Assembly (NCBI GenBank): GCA_009840385.1
Contig: VXNX01000001.1
Location: forward strand, 62,001 to 126,000
Direction of reading: 5' to 3'
Source: Candidatus Dadabacteria bacterium
GTDB lineage: Bacteria; Desulfobacterota_D; UBA1144; Nemesobacterales; Nemesobacteraceae
DNA length: 64,000 nucleotides
Under the pieces are notes generated by a model, which saw only the letters and a list, made by a program, of their open reading frames with translations, did not search any database and was not told the DNA's origin. This document shows positions 44,785 to 53,792 of this stretch, one piece after another; the first letter of the stretch is position 1, and every line of letters starts with the position of its first letter. Made by a program: the position numbers and the translations under genes.

Positions 44785-46188
44785 ATGATAAATTTCAGAA
44801 GAAAAACCTTTATTCTGCGCGCACTGGTTTTACTTTTCGCCTTTCTGCCGGCGGCATCTTCTCATGCTGACGTAAATCACAAAAAAATCCTCTCATTTCT
44901 CTCCAAAACCCCTCCGTCGCAAAGGAAAATCGGAATCATGGTCCGCTCAGCCGACACCGGCAAAACGGTTTTCCGGTACAACAGTAAAAAAACATTCATT
45001 CCCGCCTCCAACAACAAAATACTTTCTTCAGTCGCGGCACTCTCCCTTCTCGGAAAGAATTTCCGGTTCAAAACGGAGTTTTATCTGGGCGGAGGAATAC
45101 ACTCAGGGGTCGGCCACGGCGGCCTCTACGTGAAAGGGTTCGGAGACCCCACAATAGATATCGATAAACTCAGGGAAATTGCCGGACGGTTTAAAGCGCT
45201 CGGGATAACCAGAATCGACGGCGGGATACATCTTGACGGTTCATATTTTGACGAGATCCACTACGGAAAGGGCTGGGACCCTGAATGGTTCGACAAGGGA
45301 TTCTGTCCTCCCGTAACCGCAATCTCGTTTAATTACAATTCAGTCAAGATAAAAATCTCCGCGTCCAGAGTGCAGGGGGGACCCGTAATAGTGAGAACAC
45401 AACCCGCCGAGTTTCCCTTCCCGATTAGAAACAGGGTTTCCACGTCTCTTAGAAAATCCGGCGTGACGGCAAAATATAACGAACAAAACGAGCTCAGGAT
45501 TTCCGGATACGTTTCTTCCCGAAAAAAAGCCGAAACCCTCGAACTGTCCGTGCCCGACCCGTTTTTTTATTTCGGCGCCGTACTTAAAAAAATCCTCGAG
45601 GAGGATGGCATCGAGGTAAGCGGAAACATAGACCGCGCGAGAGTGCCTAGGTGGGCCGGGAAGGTATTCACTCATTACTCAGAACCTCTGGGCACAGTTA
45701 TCCATGAGTACAACAAAGAAAGCGTAAACATAATCGGGGAAAGCATAGTCAAGGTGATTGGCGCTAAGCTCCTCGGCGGCCCAGGCTCTTGGAAATCCGG
45801 CACGCGCGTGATTGAAAACCACCTGAGACAAATCGGTCTTAACGGAAACTTCTCCGTGGCTGACGGTTCCGGTCTTTCAAGGCTTAACAGGGTTTCTCCG
45901 GAAGATATGACGCAGGCACTCGCCAAGGCCTATGGAGACCCGGATATTTCCGAGGAGTTTATCGCATCCCTGCCGATCGCCGGAGTTGATGGAACTCTTG
46001 AGAAAAGATTTCGCAATCTCAAAGGCAAAGTCTACGCAAAAACCGGATATCTTGAAGGAGCCAGGTCTCTGTCCGGTTACGTCTTCGGAAAAAACGGGCG
46101 GGTTTACGTTTTTTCCATAATATCAAACGGCATGGGAACGAGGGTGAAGAAACTTCAGAATTTGCTTCTGCGAGAGCTTGTCTACTGA
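44785..46188 (+). CDS. dacB: D-alanyl-D-alanine carboxypeptidase/endopeptidase (PBP4, DacB type)
   Basis: This S13-family penicillin-binding protein trims and cleaves peptidoglycan cross-links in the periplasm. From the ATG at 44785 it has 467 residues with a signal peptide (RRKTFILRALVLLFAFLPA). Active-site motifs are SxxK as S75-NNK78, SxN as S313-VN, and KTG near residue 418 (VYAKTGYLEGARSLSGY). A longer in-frame reading starting inside polA is rejected because it would put 28 residues before the signal peptide. The end overlaps the convergent ksgA by seven bases. Confidence 0.92.
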   Translation: MINFRRKTFILRALVLLFAFLPAASSHADVNHKKILSFLSKTPPSQRKIGIMVRSADTGKTVFRYNSKKTFIPASNNKILSSVAALSLLGKNFRFKTEFYLGGGIHSGVGHGGLYVKGFGDPTIDIDKLREIAGRFKALGITRIDGGIHLDGSYFDEIHYGKGWDPEWFDKGFCPPVTAISFNYNSVKIKISASRVQGGPVIVRTQPAEFPFPIRNRVSTSLRKSGVTAKYNEQNELRISGYVSSRKKAETLELSVPDPFFYFGAVLKKILEEDGIEVSGNIDRARVPRWAGKVFTHYSEPLGTVIHEYNKESVNIIGESIVKVIGAKLLGGPGSWKSGTRVIENHLRQIGLNGNFSVADGSGLSRLNRVSPEDMTQALAKAYGDPDISEEFIASLPIAGVDGTLEKRFRNLKGKVYAKTGYLEGARSLSGYVFGKNGRVYVFSIISNGMGTRVKKLQNLLLRELVY

Positions 46189-47000
46189 TTTATTTCGCGG
46201 AAACTGCCCGCTAACCTAGCGAATTCCTCAACTGAAAGCGATTCCGCCCTTCTTCCCTGATCGATGCCCGAGTCCGAAAGCGCCCGTTCAACCATCTCCC
46301 TCTCAAAAAAGTTGCCCAGTGAATTCCTTATGGTCTTTCTCCGCGAGGAAAACGCGTGTCTCGTGACAGTTCTGAAGGTTTTTTCGCTTGATACCGAAAA
46401 CACGGGATCTTTCAGCGGATCAAGAACTACCACCGCCGAATCCACCTCGGGAACCGGATAAAACGCATGTCGAGAAACCTTGAAGGCAAGTTTTACGCTG
46501 AAACAGCTCTGCAGAAGCACCGAGAGGGAACCGTAGCTTTTCCGTCCCTTTGGAGAGGATATTCTCTGCGCCACTTCCTTTTGCAGCATTACGACTATTT
46601 TTGAGAAAAGCTCTCTTTCATCAAGCAGCTTGAGGAGAATCTGGGTGGATATGTTGTAAGGAAGATTGGATACGAGCTTCTTTTTCCCCACGGCGGAAAA
46701 ACGGCTGAGGCTGACCCCAAGGACATCTTCATAAACGAATCTGACGTTTGGAGACTCTGCGAATTTCTCGTCAAGGAAAGTTCTGAGCCTCGTGTCTTTT
46801 TCAATCGCCGTGACCGCTCCGGCACCGAGCGCAAGATGCTCCGTGAGGCTGCCTTTGCCGGGGCCGATTTCAATCACGTGATCCTCTTTCTGAAGCTCCG
46901 CCGCAGCGCAGATCTTACGGAGTATATTGGGGTCGTTCAGAAAATTCTGTCCAAGTCTCCTAGTCTGACGGAATATCTTTTCCTGCTCCATATAGTCCAT
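46182..47000 (-). CDS. rsmA: 16S rRNA (A1518/A1519-N6,N6)-dimethyltransferase
   Basis: RsmA (KsgA) dimethylates two adjacent adenines near the 3' end of 16S rRNA. The 272-residue protein has RLGQNFLNDPNILRKI, the SAM motif VIEIGPGKGSLTEHLA near residues 42-57, AIEKDTRL, and the catalytic SNLPYNISTQIL. The C-terminal helical domain has ARHAFSSRRKTIRNSL-type sequence. It is convergent with dacB. Bases 47001-47168 upstream show no gene. Confidence 0.96.
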   Translation of the reverse strand: MDYMEQEKIFRQTRRLGQNFLNDPNILRKICAAAELQKEDHVIEIGPGKGSLTEHLALGAGAVTAIEKDTRLRTFLDEKFAESPNVRFVYEDVLGVSLSRFSAVGKKKLVSNLPYNISTQILLKLLDERELFSKIVVMLQKEVAQRISSPKGRKSYGSLSVLLQSCFSVKLAFKVSRHAFYPVPEVDSAVVVLDPLKDPVFSVSSEKTFRTVTRHAFSSRRKTIRNSLGNFFEREMVERALSDSGIDQGRRAESLSVEEFARLAGSFREINQ

Positions 47001-47168
47001 CCGTTTAAACCGGCATCAATTCCTACACTGTAGAAAAGACGCAACATTAAAACTATAACCCTGATTCTGTATTTTTGGAGATTCTTTGGTATCACCAGCC
47101 GGCGAAACCAGCGGATACTGACTTAGAACACCTTTTAAGCATGGAAGGGAAGAGTGCGGATAGCAAAG

Positions 47169-47444
47169 CTACTCTTCTTTGAACCTGAATATCTTTTCTT
47201 TATCCTTTATCATCCCAAGTTCTTCCCTCAGTATTTTCTCAATGTATCTTTCGTCTTGCTTAAGGGCTTTTATCTCGTTTCTGTAAGCCTTATTTTGAGC
47301 TTCCAAATTCTCTATTCTCTTCTCTATTCTCTTGTTTTCGTTTTTGAGAAAATAGACCTTTGAAATTTCGTTGAAAAACACCAAGGCCACCACCACGGCG
47401 ATTACCGAATACACAGCCAGCCTGATGAATTTCCCCGGTTTCAT
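47169..47444 (-). CDS. ftsB: FtsB/DivIC-family division protein
   Basis: This 91-residue protein has one membrane helix (about residues 9-26) followed by a coiled coil (about 30-65) and a short tail with REELGMIKDKEKIFRFKE, the usual septum-initiator pattern. FtsB forms the FtsQLB complex with the FtsQ and FtsL encoded in the dcw cluster. It lies seven bases after the MBL-fold gene. Confidence 0.85.
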   Translation of the reverse strand: MKPGKFIRLAVYSVIAVVVALVFFNEISKVYFLKNENKRIEKRIENLEAQNKAYRNEIKALKQDERYIEKILREELGMIKDKEKIFRFKEE

Positions 47445-47451
47445 ATATCTT

Positions 47452-48093
47452 CTACAGTGCTAAGGTTCCAACAAGAAAAGGATTGGTAGCTTTTTCCATT
47501 CCCACGGTCGTTTGTGGGCCGTGGCCCGGGTGGATTTCGTAATGGTCGGGATATTTAAGAATCTCGGAGCGGATCGACCCTACAAGCTCCGTCATGTTCG
47601 TTCCCCCGGTAAGATCCACCCTGCCTACGCTTCCAGCGAAAACAGTGTCTCCAGCTATTATCGATTCCCCAAAAACAAAACATATATGTCCCCAGGTGTG
47701 TCCCGGAACAAGGAGTATTTCTCCCCTGAGATTTCCCACAGAAAGGGTTTCTCCTTCTCTTACATAACCATCTACTTCGGGGACTTCGACAAAATCAAAC
47801 CCGGGGAATCTCATCTTCGCCTCGGGAAGCAAATCAAGCACGGGCTGTTCTTTTTCGTGTATGTAAAAGGGTATGCCAAGCATTTTTTTGAAAATCTCAA
47901 CGCCGGCCACATGATCCAGGTGCGTGTGGGTGTTAACTATTTTTTTTACCTCGAGCCCCGATTTTTCGATTTCCTCGGATATCTCCGCTACCTGCTCTCC
48001 GGGATCAACGAGCATAGCCTCGTTTGTATCTTCATCCCCTATGATGTAACAGTTTTCAATGAATATCCCGCCCGGGATGCATTTTATTATCAA
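47452..48093 (-). CDS. MBL-fold hydrolase (glyoxalase II/YcbL-like)
   Basis: From a TTG at 48091-48093 the 213-residue protein has the metallo-beta-lactamase metal motif THTHLDH (H56, H58, D60, H61), LLVPGHTWGHICF and AGDTVFAGSVGRVD, and HPGHGPQTTVG. It resembles small glyoxalase II-like thioester hydrolases. AGGAG lies six bases before the TTG, which also overlaps the acylphosphatase stop by four bases (TTGA). The true substrate is undecided. Confidence 0.85.
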   Translation of the reverse strand: MIIKCIPGGIFIENCYIIGDEDTNEAMLVDPGEQVAEISEEIEKSGLEVKKIVNTHTHLDHVAGVEIFKKMLGIPFYIHEKEQPVLDLLPEAKMRFPGFDFVEVPEVDGYVREGETLSVGNLRGEILLVPGHTWGHICFVFGESIIAGDTVFAGSVGRVDLTGGTNMTELVGSIRSEILKYPDHYEIHPGHGPQTTVGMEKATNPFLVGTLAL

Positions 48094-48383
48094 TCTGATC
48101 TCCTTTGAGTCCTGTTTATCCGAAAATCGACAAATCTGCCCTCCGGCGGCAGCCACTTGAGTTCAACCGATTCCACCTTTGCACGGGACGGGCCCTCTCC
48201 GCACCACTCGATCAGCTTCTCGAGGTTCTCCGTTGCTCCTTCGGCGACTACCCTTACGCTTCCATCCGCAAGATTTTCGACATGTCCCCTGATGCCAAGC
48301 TCCGTCGCTTTCTGAGCCGCCGAGACTCTGAAATAAACTCCTTGTACCCTTCCCTTCACCAGGATAAGCACTCTTTGTTCCAT
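48090..48383 (-). CDS. acyP: Acylphosphatase
   Basis: Acylphosphatases hydrolyse carboxyl-phosphate bonds. The 97-residue protein has the signature GRVQGVYFR with the catalytic arginine (R19) and GHVENLADGSVRVVAEG with the catalytic asparagine (N37). It is translationally coupled to the MBL-fold gene. Confidence 0.94.
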   Translation of the reverse strand: MEQRVLILVKGRVQGVYFRVSAAQKATELGIRGHVENLADGSVRVVAEGATENLEKLIEWCGEGPSRAKVESVELKWLPPEGRFVDFRINRTQRRSD

Positions 48384-48508
48384 CCGACTCTCCCCAGATT
48401 ACCGAAAGCCTCTGTTGGTGTCAATGAACACGGGTATTTAGAGTCCCGGAAGTGATTCTCGGGACAAACAAGGAGAGTTTTCACGGCGTTGACAGGAAAA
48501 AAGGCAAA

Positions 48509-49864
48509 ATGTACCTTGTTAATCTGATGAGTGAGTACCGAGCCCATTTCAGATGCATAGACGAAAGTTGCTCTGAAACCTATCCCATCGATGAAATCAT
48601 CTACAGATGCAGGAAGTGCAAAAATCTTCTCGATGTCCAGCACGACATGGAAATCCTCGGTCGAAAAACTCCCGAGGAGTGGAAAGAGCTTTTTGACAGC
48701 AGATACAGAAAGCAGGCCTGGCCTTTCGGAAGTGGCGTCTGGGGAAAAAGGGAGTGGGTGCTGCCCTCAATCGAAGATGAAAACATAGTTTCTATGTACG
48801 AAGGATGCACGAACCTTTTCTGGGCTGAGAGGTTAGGAAAGCAGGTAGGCGTTGAGGATCTCTGGATAAAGATGTGCGGCAACAGCCACACCGGATCCTT
48901 CAAAGATCTGGGAATGACCGTGCTCGTATCGGCGGTAAACCAGATGATAAGCGATAATATCAGCATCCCCGCAGTAGCCTGCGCCTCAACAGGGGACACC
49001 TCTGCCGCTCTGGCCGCCTACTGCGCGTCGGCAGGCATTCCTTCAATAGTTTTTCTTCCAAAAGACAAGGTATCCATCGCCCAGCTGATCCAGCCCATAT
49101 CGAACGGATCCCTGGTTCTTTCCCTAGACACGGATTTTGACGGCTGCATGGAGATGGTTCAGAGGATCACAAGCGAGCACAACATTTATCTCGCCAACTC
49201 CATCAACTCCCTGCGCATAGAGGGACAGAAAACAATAAGCGTAGAACTTTGCCAGCAGTTTGACTGGGAGGTCCCGGACTGGGTAATAATTCCCGGCGGC
49301 AACCTCGGCAACGTGTCTGCCCTCGGAAAAGGGTTTTTGATGATGTACGATCTCGGTCTTATAAAAAAGCTTCCGAGAATAGTCTGCGCGCAGGCGCAAA
49401 ACGCAAACCCTCTTTACCTAAGCTACCTTAAGGGATTCGAAGAGTTTACCCCCGTAACAGCGAAGAAAACCCTTGCAAACGCCATACAGATCGGAAACCC
49501 CGTAAGTATTAACAAGGCGATCTCGATCCTAAGGCGATTCGACGGGGTCGTGGAACAGGCATCGGAAGACGAACTTTCCCATGCCTCGGCCATGGCAGAC
49601 AGAACGGGCACCTTTAACTGCCCCCATACCGGAGTGGCGCTCGCTGTATTTTTGAAACTGCTTGAGAGAAAGGTCCTTTCCCCGAAGGAAAAAATAGTGG
49701 TCGTATCCACCGCCCACGGACTGAAATTCGTGGAGTTCAAAGCCGGCTACCACAGGTCTGCTCTCGAGGGAATATCATCTGAACTGAGCAACGTCCCGGT
49801 GGAACTTCCAAACGACTACAAGGCCGTAAGAGACGCGATACAAAGCAGAATTCCGGTTCAGTAA
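48509..49864 (+). CDS. thrC: Threonine synthase
   Basis: ThrC converts O-phosphohomoserine to threonine with PLP. From the ATG at 48509 the protein has 451 residues. The N-terminus has a four-cysteine ribbon-like segment (FRCIDESC then YRCRKC). The PLP lysine is K132 in SHTGSFKDLGM, followed by ACASTGDTSAALAAY and PGGNLGNVSALGKG. AAGG lies just before the ATG; an ATG six codons later and a GTG 19 codons earlier are alternatives. A short hairpin (GTCCCG/CGGGAC, 48443-48465) lies upstream and has no assigned role. Confidence 0.93.
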   Translation: MYLVNLMSEYRAHFRCIDESCSETYPIDEIIYRCRKCKNLLDVQHDMEILGRKTPEEWKELFDSRYRKQAWPFGSGVWGKREWVLPSIEDENIVSMYEGCTNLFWAERLGKQVGVEDLWIKMCGNSHTGSFKDLGMTVLVSAVNQMISDNISIPAVACASTGDTSAALAAYCASAGIPSIVFLPKDKVSIAQLIQPISNGSLVLSLDTDFDGCMEMVQRITSEHNIYLANSINSLRIEGQKTISVELCQQFDWEVPDWVIIPGGNLGNVSALGKGFLMMYDLGLIKKLPRIVCAQAQNANPLYLSYLKGFEEFTPVTAKKTLANAIQIGNPVSINKAISILRRFDGVVEQASEDELSHASAMADRTGTFNCPHTGVALAVFLKLLERKVLSPKEKIVVVSTAHGLKFVEFKAGYHRSALEGISSELSNVPVELPNDYKAVRDAIQSRIPVQ

Positions 49865-49915
49865 AAATCAGCGCATCTTCCCACTCCCGGCAATTTGAAG
49901 AAGCTTCATTTCCCC

Positions 49916-51334
49916 TCAACCGCCGCCGGCGACACCCGCGCGGACAGCCGAGGTTCTTCTCGAAGCCCGAAACCTCCACCATTCCCAGGCAAGCAGTGCC
50001 CATACGGGCCCGAACTCCATCCACACCACCGCGTTCCTGAACATTCCCATTTCCTCGGGATGAGAAGGGAAGTAGTACTGCAGATAATAAAGCGGAAGCA
50101 GCGCGGTTAGTGCCAGAAAACCCGGGCTCAAAGCTACGCAGAGAAACGGAAGAAGCCAAGTGTAGTACCAGGGAAACTGCGCCGGGCTCAGCAGAAACGC
50201 GCCTCCAATTACCAGAAGGGCTTTTCTGTGAATGCCCAGAGATCCGCTCGCAAACGCCACGTAAAACTTCCAAGCAAGAAGAACCGCTATGACGCCGACC
50301 CTGGAGTGCGTCTGCGCATGTCCGGGGTGAATATCCATCGCTTCCAGAACAAACTCCCACCCCGAAAGAACCGCTGCAAAAAACGGGCTGTTGTTCTGCC
50401 AGCTCTTTCCATACATCACGATTCCGGAAGCCGGGTCCAGCTGAAACATCACCGTGGGAAGAAATATGATCAAGATCGCGACAGCAAAAACAATAGTCTG
50501 CAAAAGCGTTTCCCTCTTCTCCCGAAGAGGCTTTAGAAACAGCCCGAAAAAAAGCGCCGGCCAGAGCTTGACTCCCACCGCGAGCGAGAGCGCAAGCGTC
50601 CACAGTTTTTTTCTTCCGTAAAGAAAAAGCAGGATTGCTCCCAGTACGAACGGAAACGCCAGAACGTCCATGTGCACGGAGTTAAATATCTGCTGCACCA
50701 GAAGCGGGTTCCACCAGTAGATAAGCAGGCTTTGGAGAGGAATATCAAGTCTTCTCAGGCTCACAAATAAAAGCGCGAGCGTAATCAGATCAAACACTAA
50801 GAGCATGATTCTCCATGCCGTGAGGCTCATGGGAGATATCTTGTAGGACAAGGCGAAGAAAAATTCCGCAACCGGCGGATAGATGGTTTTTACGTGCGGG
50901 TGATTTACTTTCTCAAGCGTATTGCCGTAGAGCTGCCTGAGTTCCTTAAGTTTTTCGTTTCCCCCGCCTTCTGCCACTTCTTCAGGCGAGTGCTCATAGG
51001 GATTCAAACCGCTTGCCAGAACCGCGCCATCCCAGAAGTAGCGGTGAAAATCGTCTTCGAGTATCGGAGTTGAAAACAGAAACAAAACCCTAAACCCGAG
51101 ACCGAAAAGAACTATAAGGAGAAGCGAGCACGCGCGGTTTTTCCTGAAGCTCCCTACAGCCACGAAATAAACGGCCGAAGCTGCAACCAGAAGGAATATG
51201 AAAACCGGTATGAGATCCTTTTCAAAAGCCCCTGAGGAGAGCTGCGGGGAGATTTTCGCTATGGCTCCGAGCAGCAGGAAAACGGCAATTCCACATAGGA
51301 GGAGGAACCAGTTCGGTTTATTGATTTTCTGCAT
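49916..51334 (-). CDS. GT87/DUF2029-like membrane mannosyltransferase
   Basis: This 472-residue protein has about 10-12 membrane helices. The first periplasmic loop has EDDFHRYFWDGAVLASGLNP with acidic residues, then VNHPHVKTIYPPVAEFFF, the typical pattern of GT-C glycosyltransferases that use polyprenyl-phosphate mannose. It probably adds mannose or a related sugar to an envelope glycolipid. The ATG at 51334 is chosen over a TTG four codons earlier. It is divergent from pyrE; the 50-base gap between them must hold both promoters. Its 3' end is 51 bases from thrC. Confidence 0.8.
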   Translation of the reverse strand: MQKINKPNWFLLLCGIAVFLLLGAIAKISPQLSSGAFEKDLIPVFIFLLVAASAVYFVAVGSFRKNRACSLLLIVLFGLGFRVLFLFSTPILEDDFHRYFWDGAVLASGLNPYEHSPEEVAEGGGNEKLKELRQLYGNTLEKVNHPHVKTIYPPVAEFFFALSYKISPMSLTAWRIMLLVFDLITLALLFVSLRRLDIPLQSLLIYWWNPLLVQQIFNSVHMDVLAFPFVLGAILLFLYGRKKLWTLALSLAVGVKLWPALFFGLFLKPLREKRETLLQTIVFAVAILIIFLPTVMFQLDPASGIVMYGKSWQNNSPFFAAVLSGWEFVLEAMDIHPGHAQTHSRVGVIAVLLAWKFYVAFASGSLGIHRKALLVIGGAFLLSPAQFPWYYTWLLPFLCVALSPGFLALTALLPLYYLQYYFPSHPEEMGMFRNAVVWMEFGPVWALLAWEWWRFRASRRTSAVRAGVAGGG

Positions 51335-51386
51335 CAATGGGTACAATTACAAGAACAAAGTCTCATTCGGCTTGGAATTCCGGAAG

Positions 51387-51929
51387 ATGAACAAGAGCAG
51401 GGAAAAATTAAAACTAATTCTCAGAAGCAAATCAATCCTGCTCGGAAATTTCACTTTGGCATCAGGAAAACAGAGTTCCTATTACATCGATGCTAGACTC
51501 ACAACCCTGGACCCCGAAGGCGCAAGCTTGATATCGGAAATATTCCTGGGCGAAATCGCGGCGGAGGATGGCATAACAGCCGTGGGAGGACCGTCTACCG
51601 GGGCAGATCCAATGGTGGGCGCTATTATTTCCAGAAGTTATCAGGAAGGTATGCCCCTTCGCGGATTCATAGTAAGGAAGAAGGAGAAGGAACACGGTAC
51701 CGGGAACATGATAGAAGGCGGACTCACCGAGGGAGACAGGGTAGTCATCGTCGAGGATGTGATTACGACCGGCGGTTCCGTGCTAAGGGCCATTGATCTC
51801 GTTGAATCCGCAGGAGCCGAGGTCTGTAGGGTTCTCTGCGTCGCTGACAGGGGAGAGGAAACCGAAAAAACCTTCCTTGAGCGGGGCTGTAGCTTTTTTT
51901 CCATATTTAGGGTCTCGGAACTTCTCTAG
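51387..51929 (+). CDS. pyrE: Orotate phosphoribosyltransferase
   Basis: PyrE makes orotidine 5'-phosphate from orotate and PRPP. The 180-residue protein has LLGNFTLASGKQSSYYIDAR, GGPSTGADPMVGAI, FIVRKKEKEHGTGNMIEGG and the PRPP motif VVIVEDVITTGGSVLRAI. The ATG at 51387 gives the normal family length; a longer in-frame reading would run back into the divergent gene and is rejected. Confidence 0.95.
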   Translation: MNKSREKLKLILRSKSILLGNFTLASGKQSSYYIDARLTTLDPEGASLISEIFLGEIAAEDGITAVGGPSTGADPMVGAIISRSYQEGMPLRGFIVRKKEKEHGTGNMIEGGLTEGDRVVIVEDVITTGGSVLRAIDLVESAGAEVCRVLCVADRGEETEKTFLERGCSFFSIFRVSELL

Positions 51930-52029
51930 AAAATACCTCGCAGAACCCTTTTGTTTTTCGCACAAACCGGAATGATATTTGGTTTTTACGTAATTACTGC
52001 CGTCAATATTAAGGCGGGGAGACAACTTA

Positions 52030-53037
52030 TTGAGCGTATTAGTAATTGTAACACTTGTACTTTCGGGATTTCTGGCCCTTAACATAGGAGCCAACAATTC
52101 CGCGGCGTCCATGGCGACTTCATACGGCGCCGGGGTAAGGTCAAAGAGGCAGGCCGTATGGCTCATAGCTATCTTTGCCCTCTTGGGAGCGCTTACGGCC
52201 GGAGCTCCCGTCGTCGAAACCGTAGGCAAGGGAATAGTGCCCGCCGAAACCCTTTCCTCCGACATAGGTTTCATATTTATAATCCTGCTTCTGGGAATAG
52301 GGTTCATCGCATGGGCTAACGTGGCACGCACACCCATAGCCACTACACACGCCATAGTGTGCGCCATAGTGGGAATCGGTCTTTATACTCAGACGCTCAA
52401 TTCCGACAGCTTCATCCGGGTGCTCAAATGGTGGATCGTGGCGCCCATAGTCGCCTGGGTAATAAATTTCACTCTGGCAAAGTTCTTTTACTTCAAGATA
52501 GTCCATTATCTGGCAACCAATTTCTCGGAAAAAAGAGTTAACGCTATTCTGACCGTTCTGATTACCATATCCGGAACATTTATCGCGTTCTCGGGAGGGG
52601 CCAACAATTCCGCAAACGCTATAGGTCCGATAGTGAGTCTGGGGCTCATAGATTCCTATCCAGGCGCAATTCTGGCCGGCGTTGCGATGGGAGTGGGAGC
52701 GATTCTGCTGGGAGGCAGGGTTCTTGAAACGCTTGGAAAAAAAATAACAGAAATATGCATTATAAGAGCCATCTCGGTCGAGTTTACGGCCGCCGTGATA
52801 ATACTACTTGCCTCGCTTTACGGAATTCCCGTTTCGATCGCCGAGATAGTCATGGCCGGAGTGGTTGGCTTTTCATGCGCACAGCATGGATTCGCCCAGA
52901 CTTCAAAGAACAGCCATGTTGTCAAAATCGGTTTTTTCTGGTTTGTTGTTCCCGTGCTGACCGTCGGGGTAAGCTATTACGTATCCCTTATATACATAAA
53001 GTACGGTCTATCGTCGTATCTGAGTTTTCTGGGTTAG
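52030..53037 (+). CDS. PiT-family permease, possibly sulfate (CysP-like)
   Basis: This 335-residue membrane protein of the PiT/Pho4 family has duplicated signatures GANNSAASMATS near the start and GANNSANAIGP in the middle, with about ten helices. The start is TTG at 52030 behind GGGGAG. Most family members take up inorganic phosphate. However, cysH begins directly at its stop, and Bacillus subtilis CysP, a PiT-family protein in a cysH operon, transports sulfate. Sulfate uptake is therefore the better inference here, though the substrate cannot be read from the sequence. Confidence 0.85.
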   Translation: MSVLVIVTLVLSGFLALNIGANNSAASMATSYGAGVRSKRQAVWLIAIFALLGALTAGAPVVETVGKGIVPAETLSSDIGFIFIILLLGIGFIAWANVARTPIATTHAIVCAIVGIGLYTQTLNSDSFIRVLKWWIVAPIVAWVINFTLAKFFYFKIVHYLATNFSEKRVNAILTVLITISGTFIAFSGGANNSANAIGPIVSLGLIDSYPGAILAGVAMGVGAILLGGRVLETLGKKITEICIIRAISVEFTAAVIILLASLYGIPVSIAEIVMAGVVGFSCAQHGFAQTSKNSHVVKIGFFWFVVPVLTVGVSYYVSLIYIKYGLSSYLSFLG

Positions 53038-53766
53038 ATGAAATTTTCTGAAGAAGACATAAAAAGCCTCAATCGCGAATTTGAGACAAGCCCTCCCCAG
53101 GACATCCTCGCCTGGGCTTCGCAGAACCTCGGTTCGTCGGTGGCGCTTGCGACCAGTTTTCAGGTCCAGGGAATGGTGCTCGTGGATATGTTCGCAAGGA
53201 CTGATCCCGAGGCGAGGATATTCACCCTTGATACCGGAAGGCTTCATTCGCATACGTACGATGCGATGGAGAGAACAAGAGAGAAGTACGACATCAATAT
53301 CGAGGTGCTTTTCCCCGACAAGACTGAAGTGGAGGAAATGGTGGCAAGTCACGGGGTAAATCTTTTTTACAAAAGCGTTGAGAACAGAAGGCTCTGCTGC
53401 CAGATAAGGAAAACCAACCCGCTAAACGGATTTCTGAAAACCCTTGACGCCTGGATTACTTCCATAAGGGCTGACCAGACGGAGCAGCGGGCCGACTCAA
53501 TGAAATTTGAGATCGACTATCTGCACGGAAAAATGCTCAAAATAAATCCGATTCTTGACTGGACCACCGACCAGGTATGGGATTACATAAGAAAAAACGA
53601 CGTTCCCTACAACAAGCTTCACGACATGGGATATCCGAGCATAGGATGCGCTCCCTGCACGAGAGCCGTTGAGGAAGGGGAAGATCCAAGGGCGGGCAGA
53701 TGGTGGTGGGAGCAGGGTTCTGACAAGGAATGCGGAATTCACTTCAGTCACGAACCTCAGTCCTAA
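53038..53766 (+). CDS. cysH: Adenylyl-sulfate reductase (thioredoxin-dependent, CysH)
   Basis: CysH reduces activated sulfate to sulfite. The 242-residue protein has FTLDTGRLHSHTYDAM, SIRADQTEQRADS and the C-terminal ECGIH motif. It also has the two cysteine pairs RRLCCQIRK and GCAPCTRAV, which bind a [4Fe-4S] cluster in APS-using enzymes. APS is therefore the likely substrate rather than PAPS. It abuts the PiT permease gene without a gap. Other sulfur assimilation genes are not in the window. Confidence 0.94.
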   Translation: MKFSEEDIKSLNREFETSPPQDILAWASQNLGSSVALATSFQVQGMVLVDMFARTDPEARIFTLDTGRLHSHTYDAMERTREKYDINIEVLFPDKTEVEEMVASHGVNLFYKSVENRRLCCQIRKTNPLNGFLKTLDAWITSIRADQTEQRADSMKFEIDYLHGKMLKINPILDWTTDQVWDYIRKNDVPYNKLHDMGYPSIGCAPCTRAVEEGEDPRAGRWWWEQGSDKECGIHFSHEPQS

Positions 53767-53792
53767 AAAACCGTGGGGCGGATTCAGGTTCC

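Noticed and set aside
48443-48465. A 6-bp GC hairpin upstream of thrC as a threonine attenuator
   Set aside because: No leader peptide rich in Thr or Ile codons and no T-run after the stem.
48494-48518. TTGACA just upstream of the thrC ATG as its promoter
   Set aside because: The -10 would fall inside the coding start with a poor TACCTT match, so transcription would begin within the gene.
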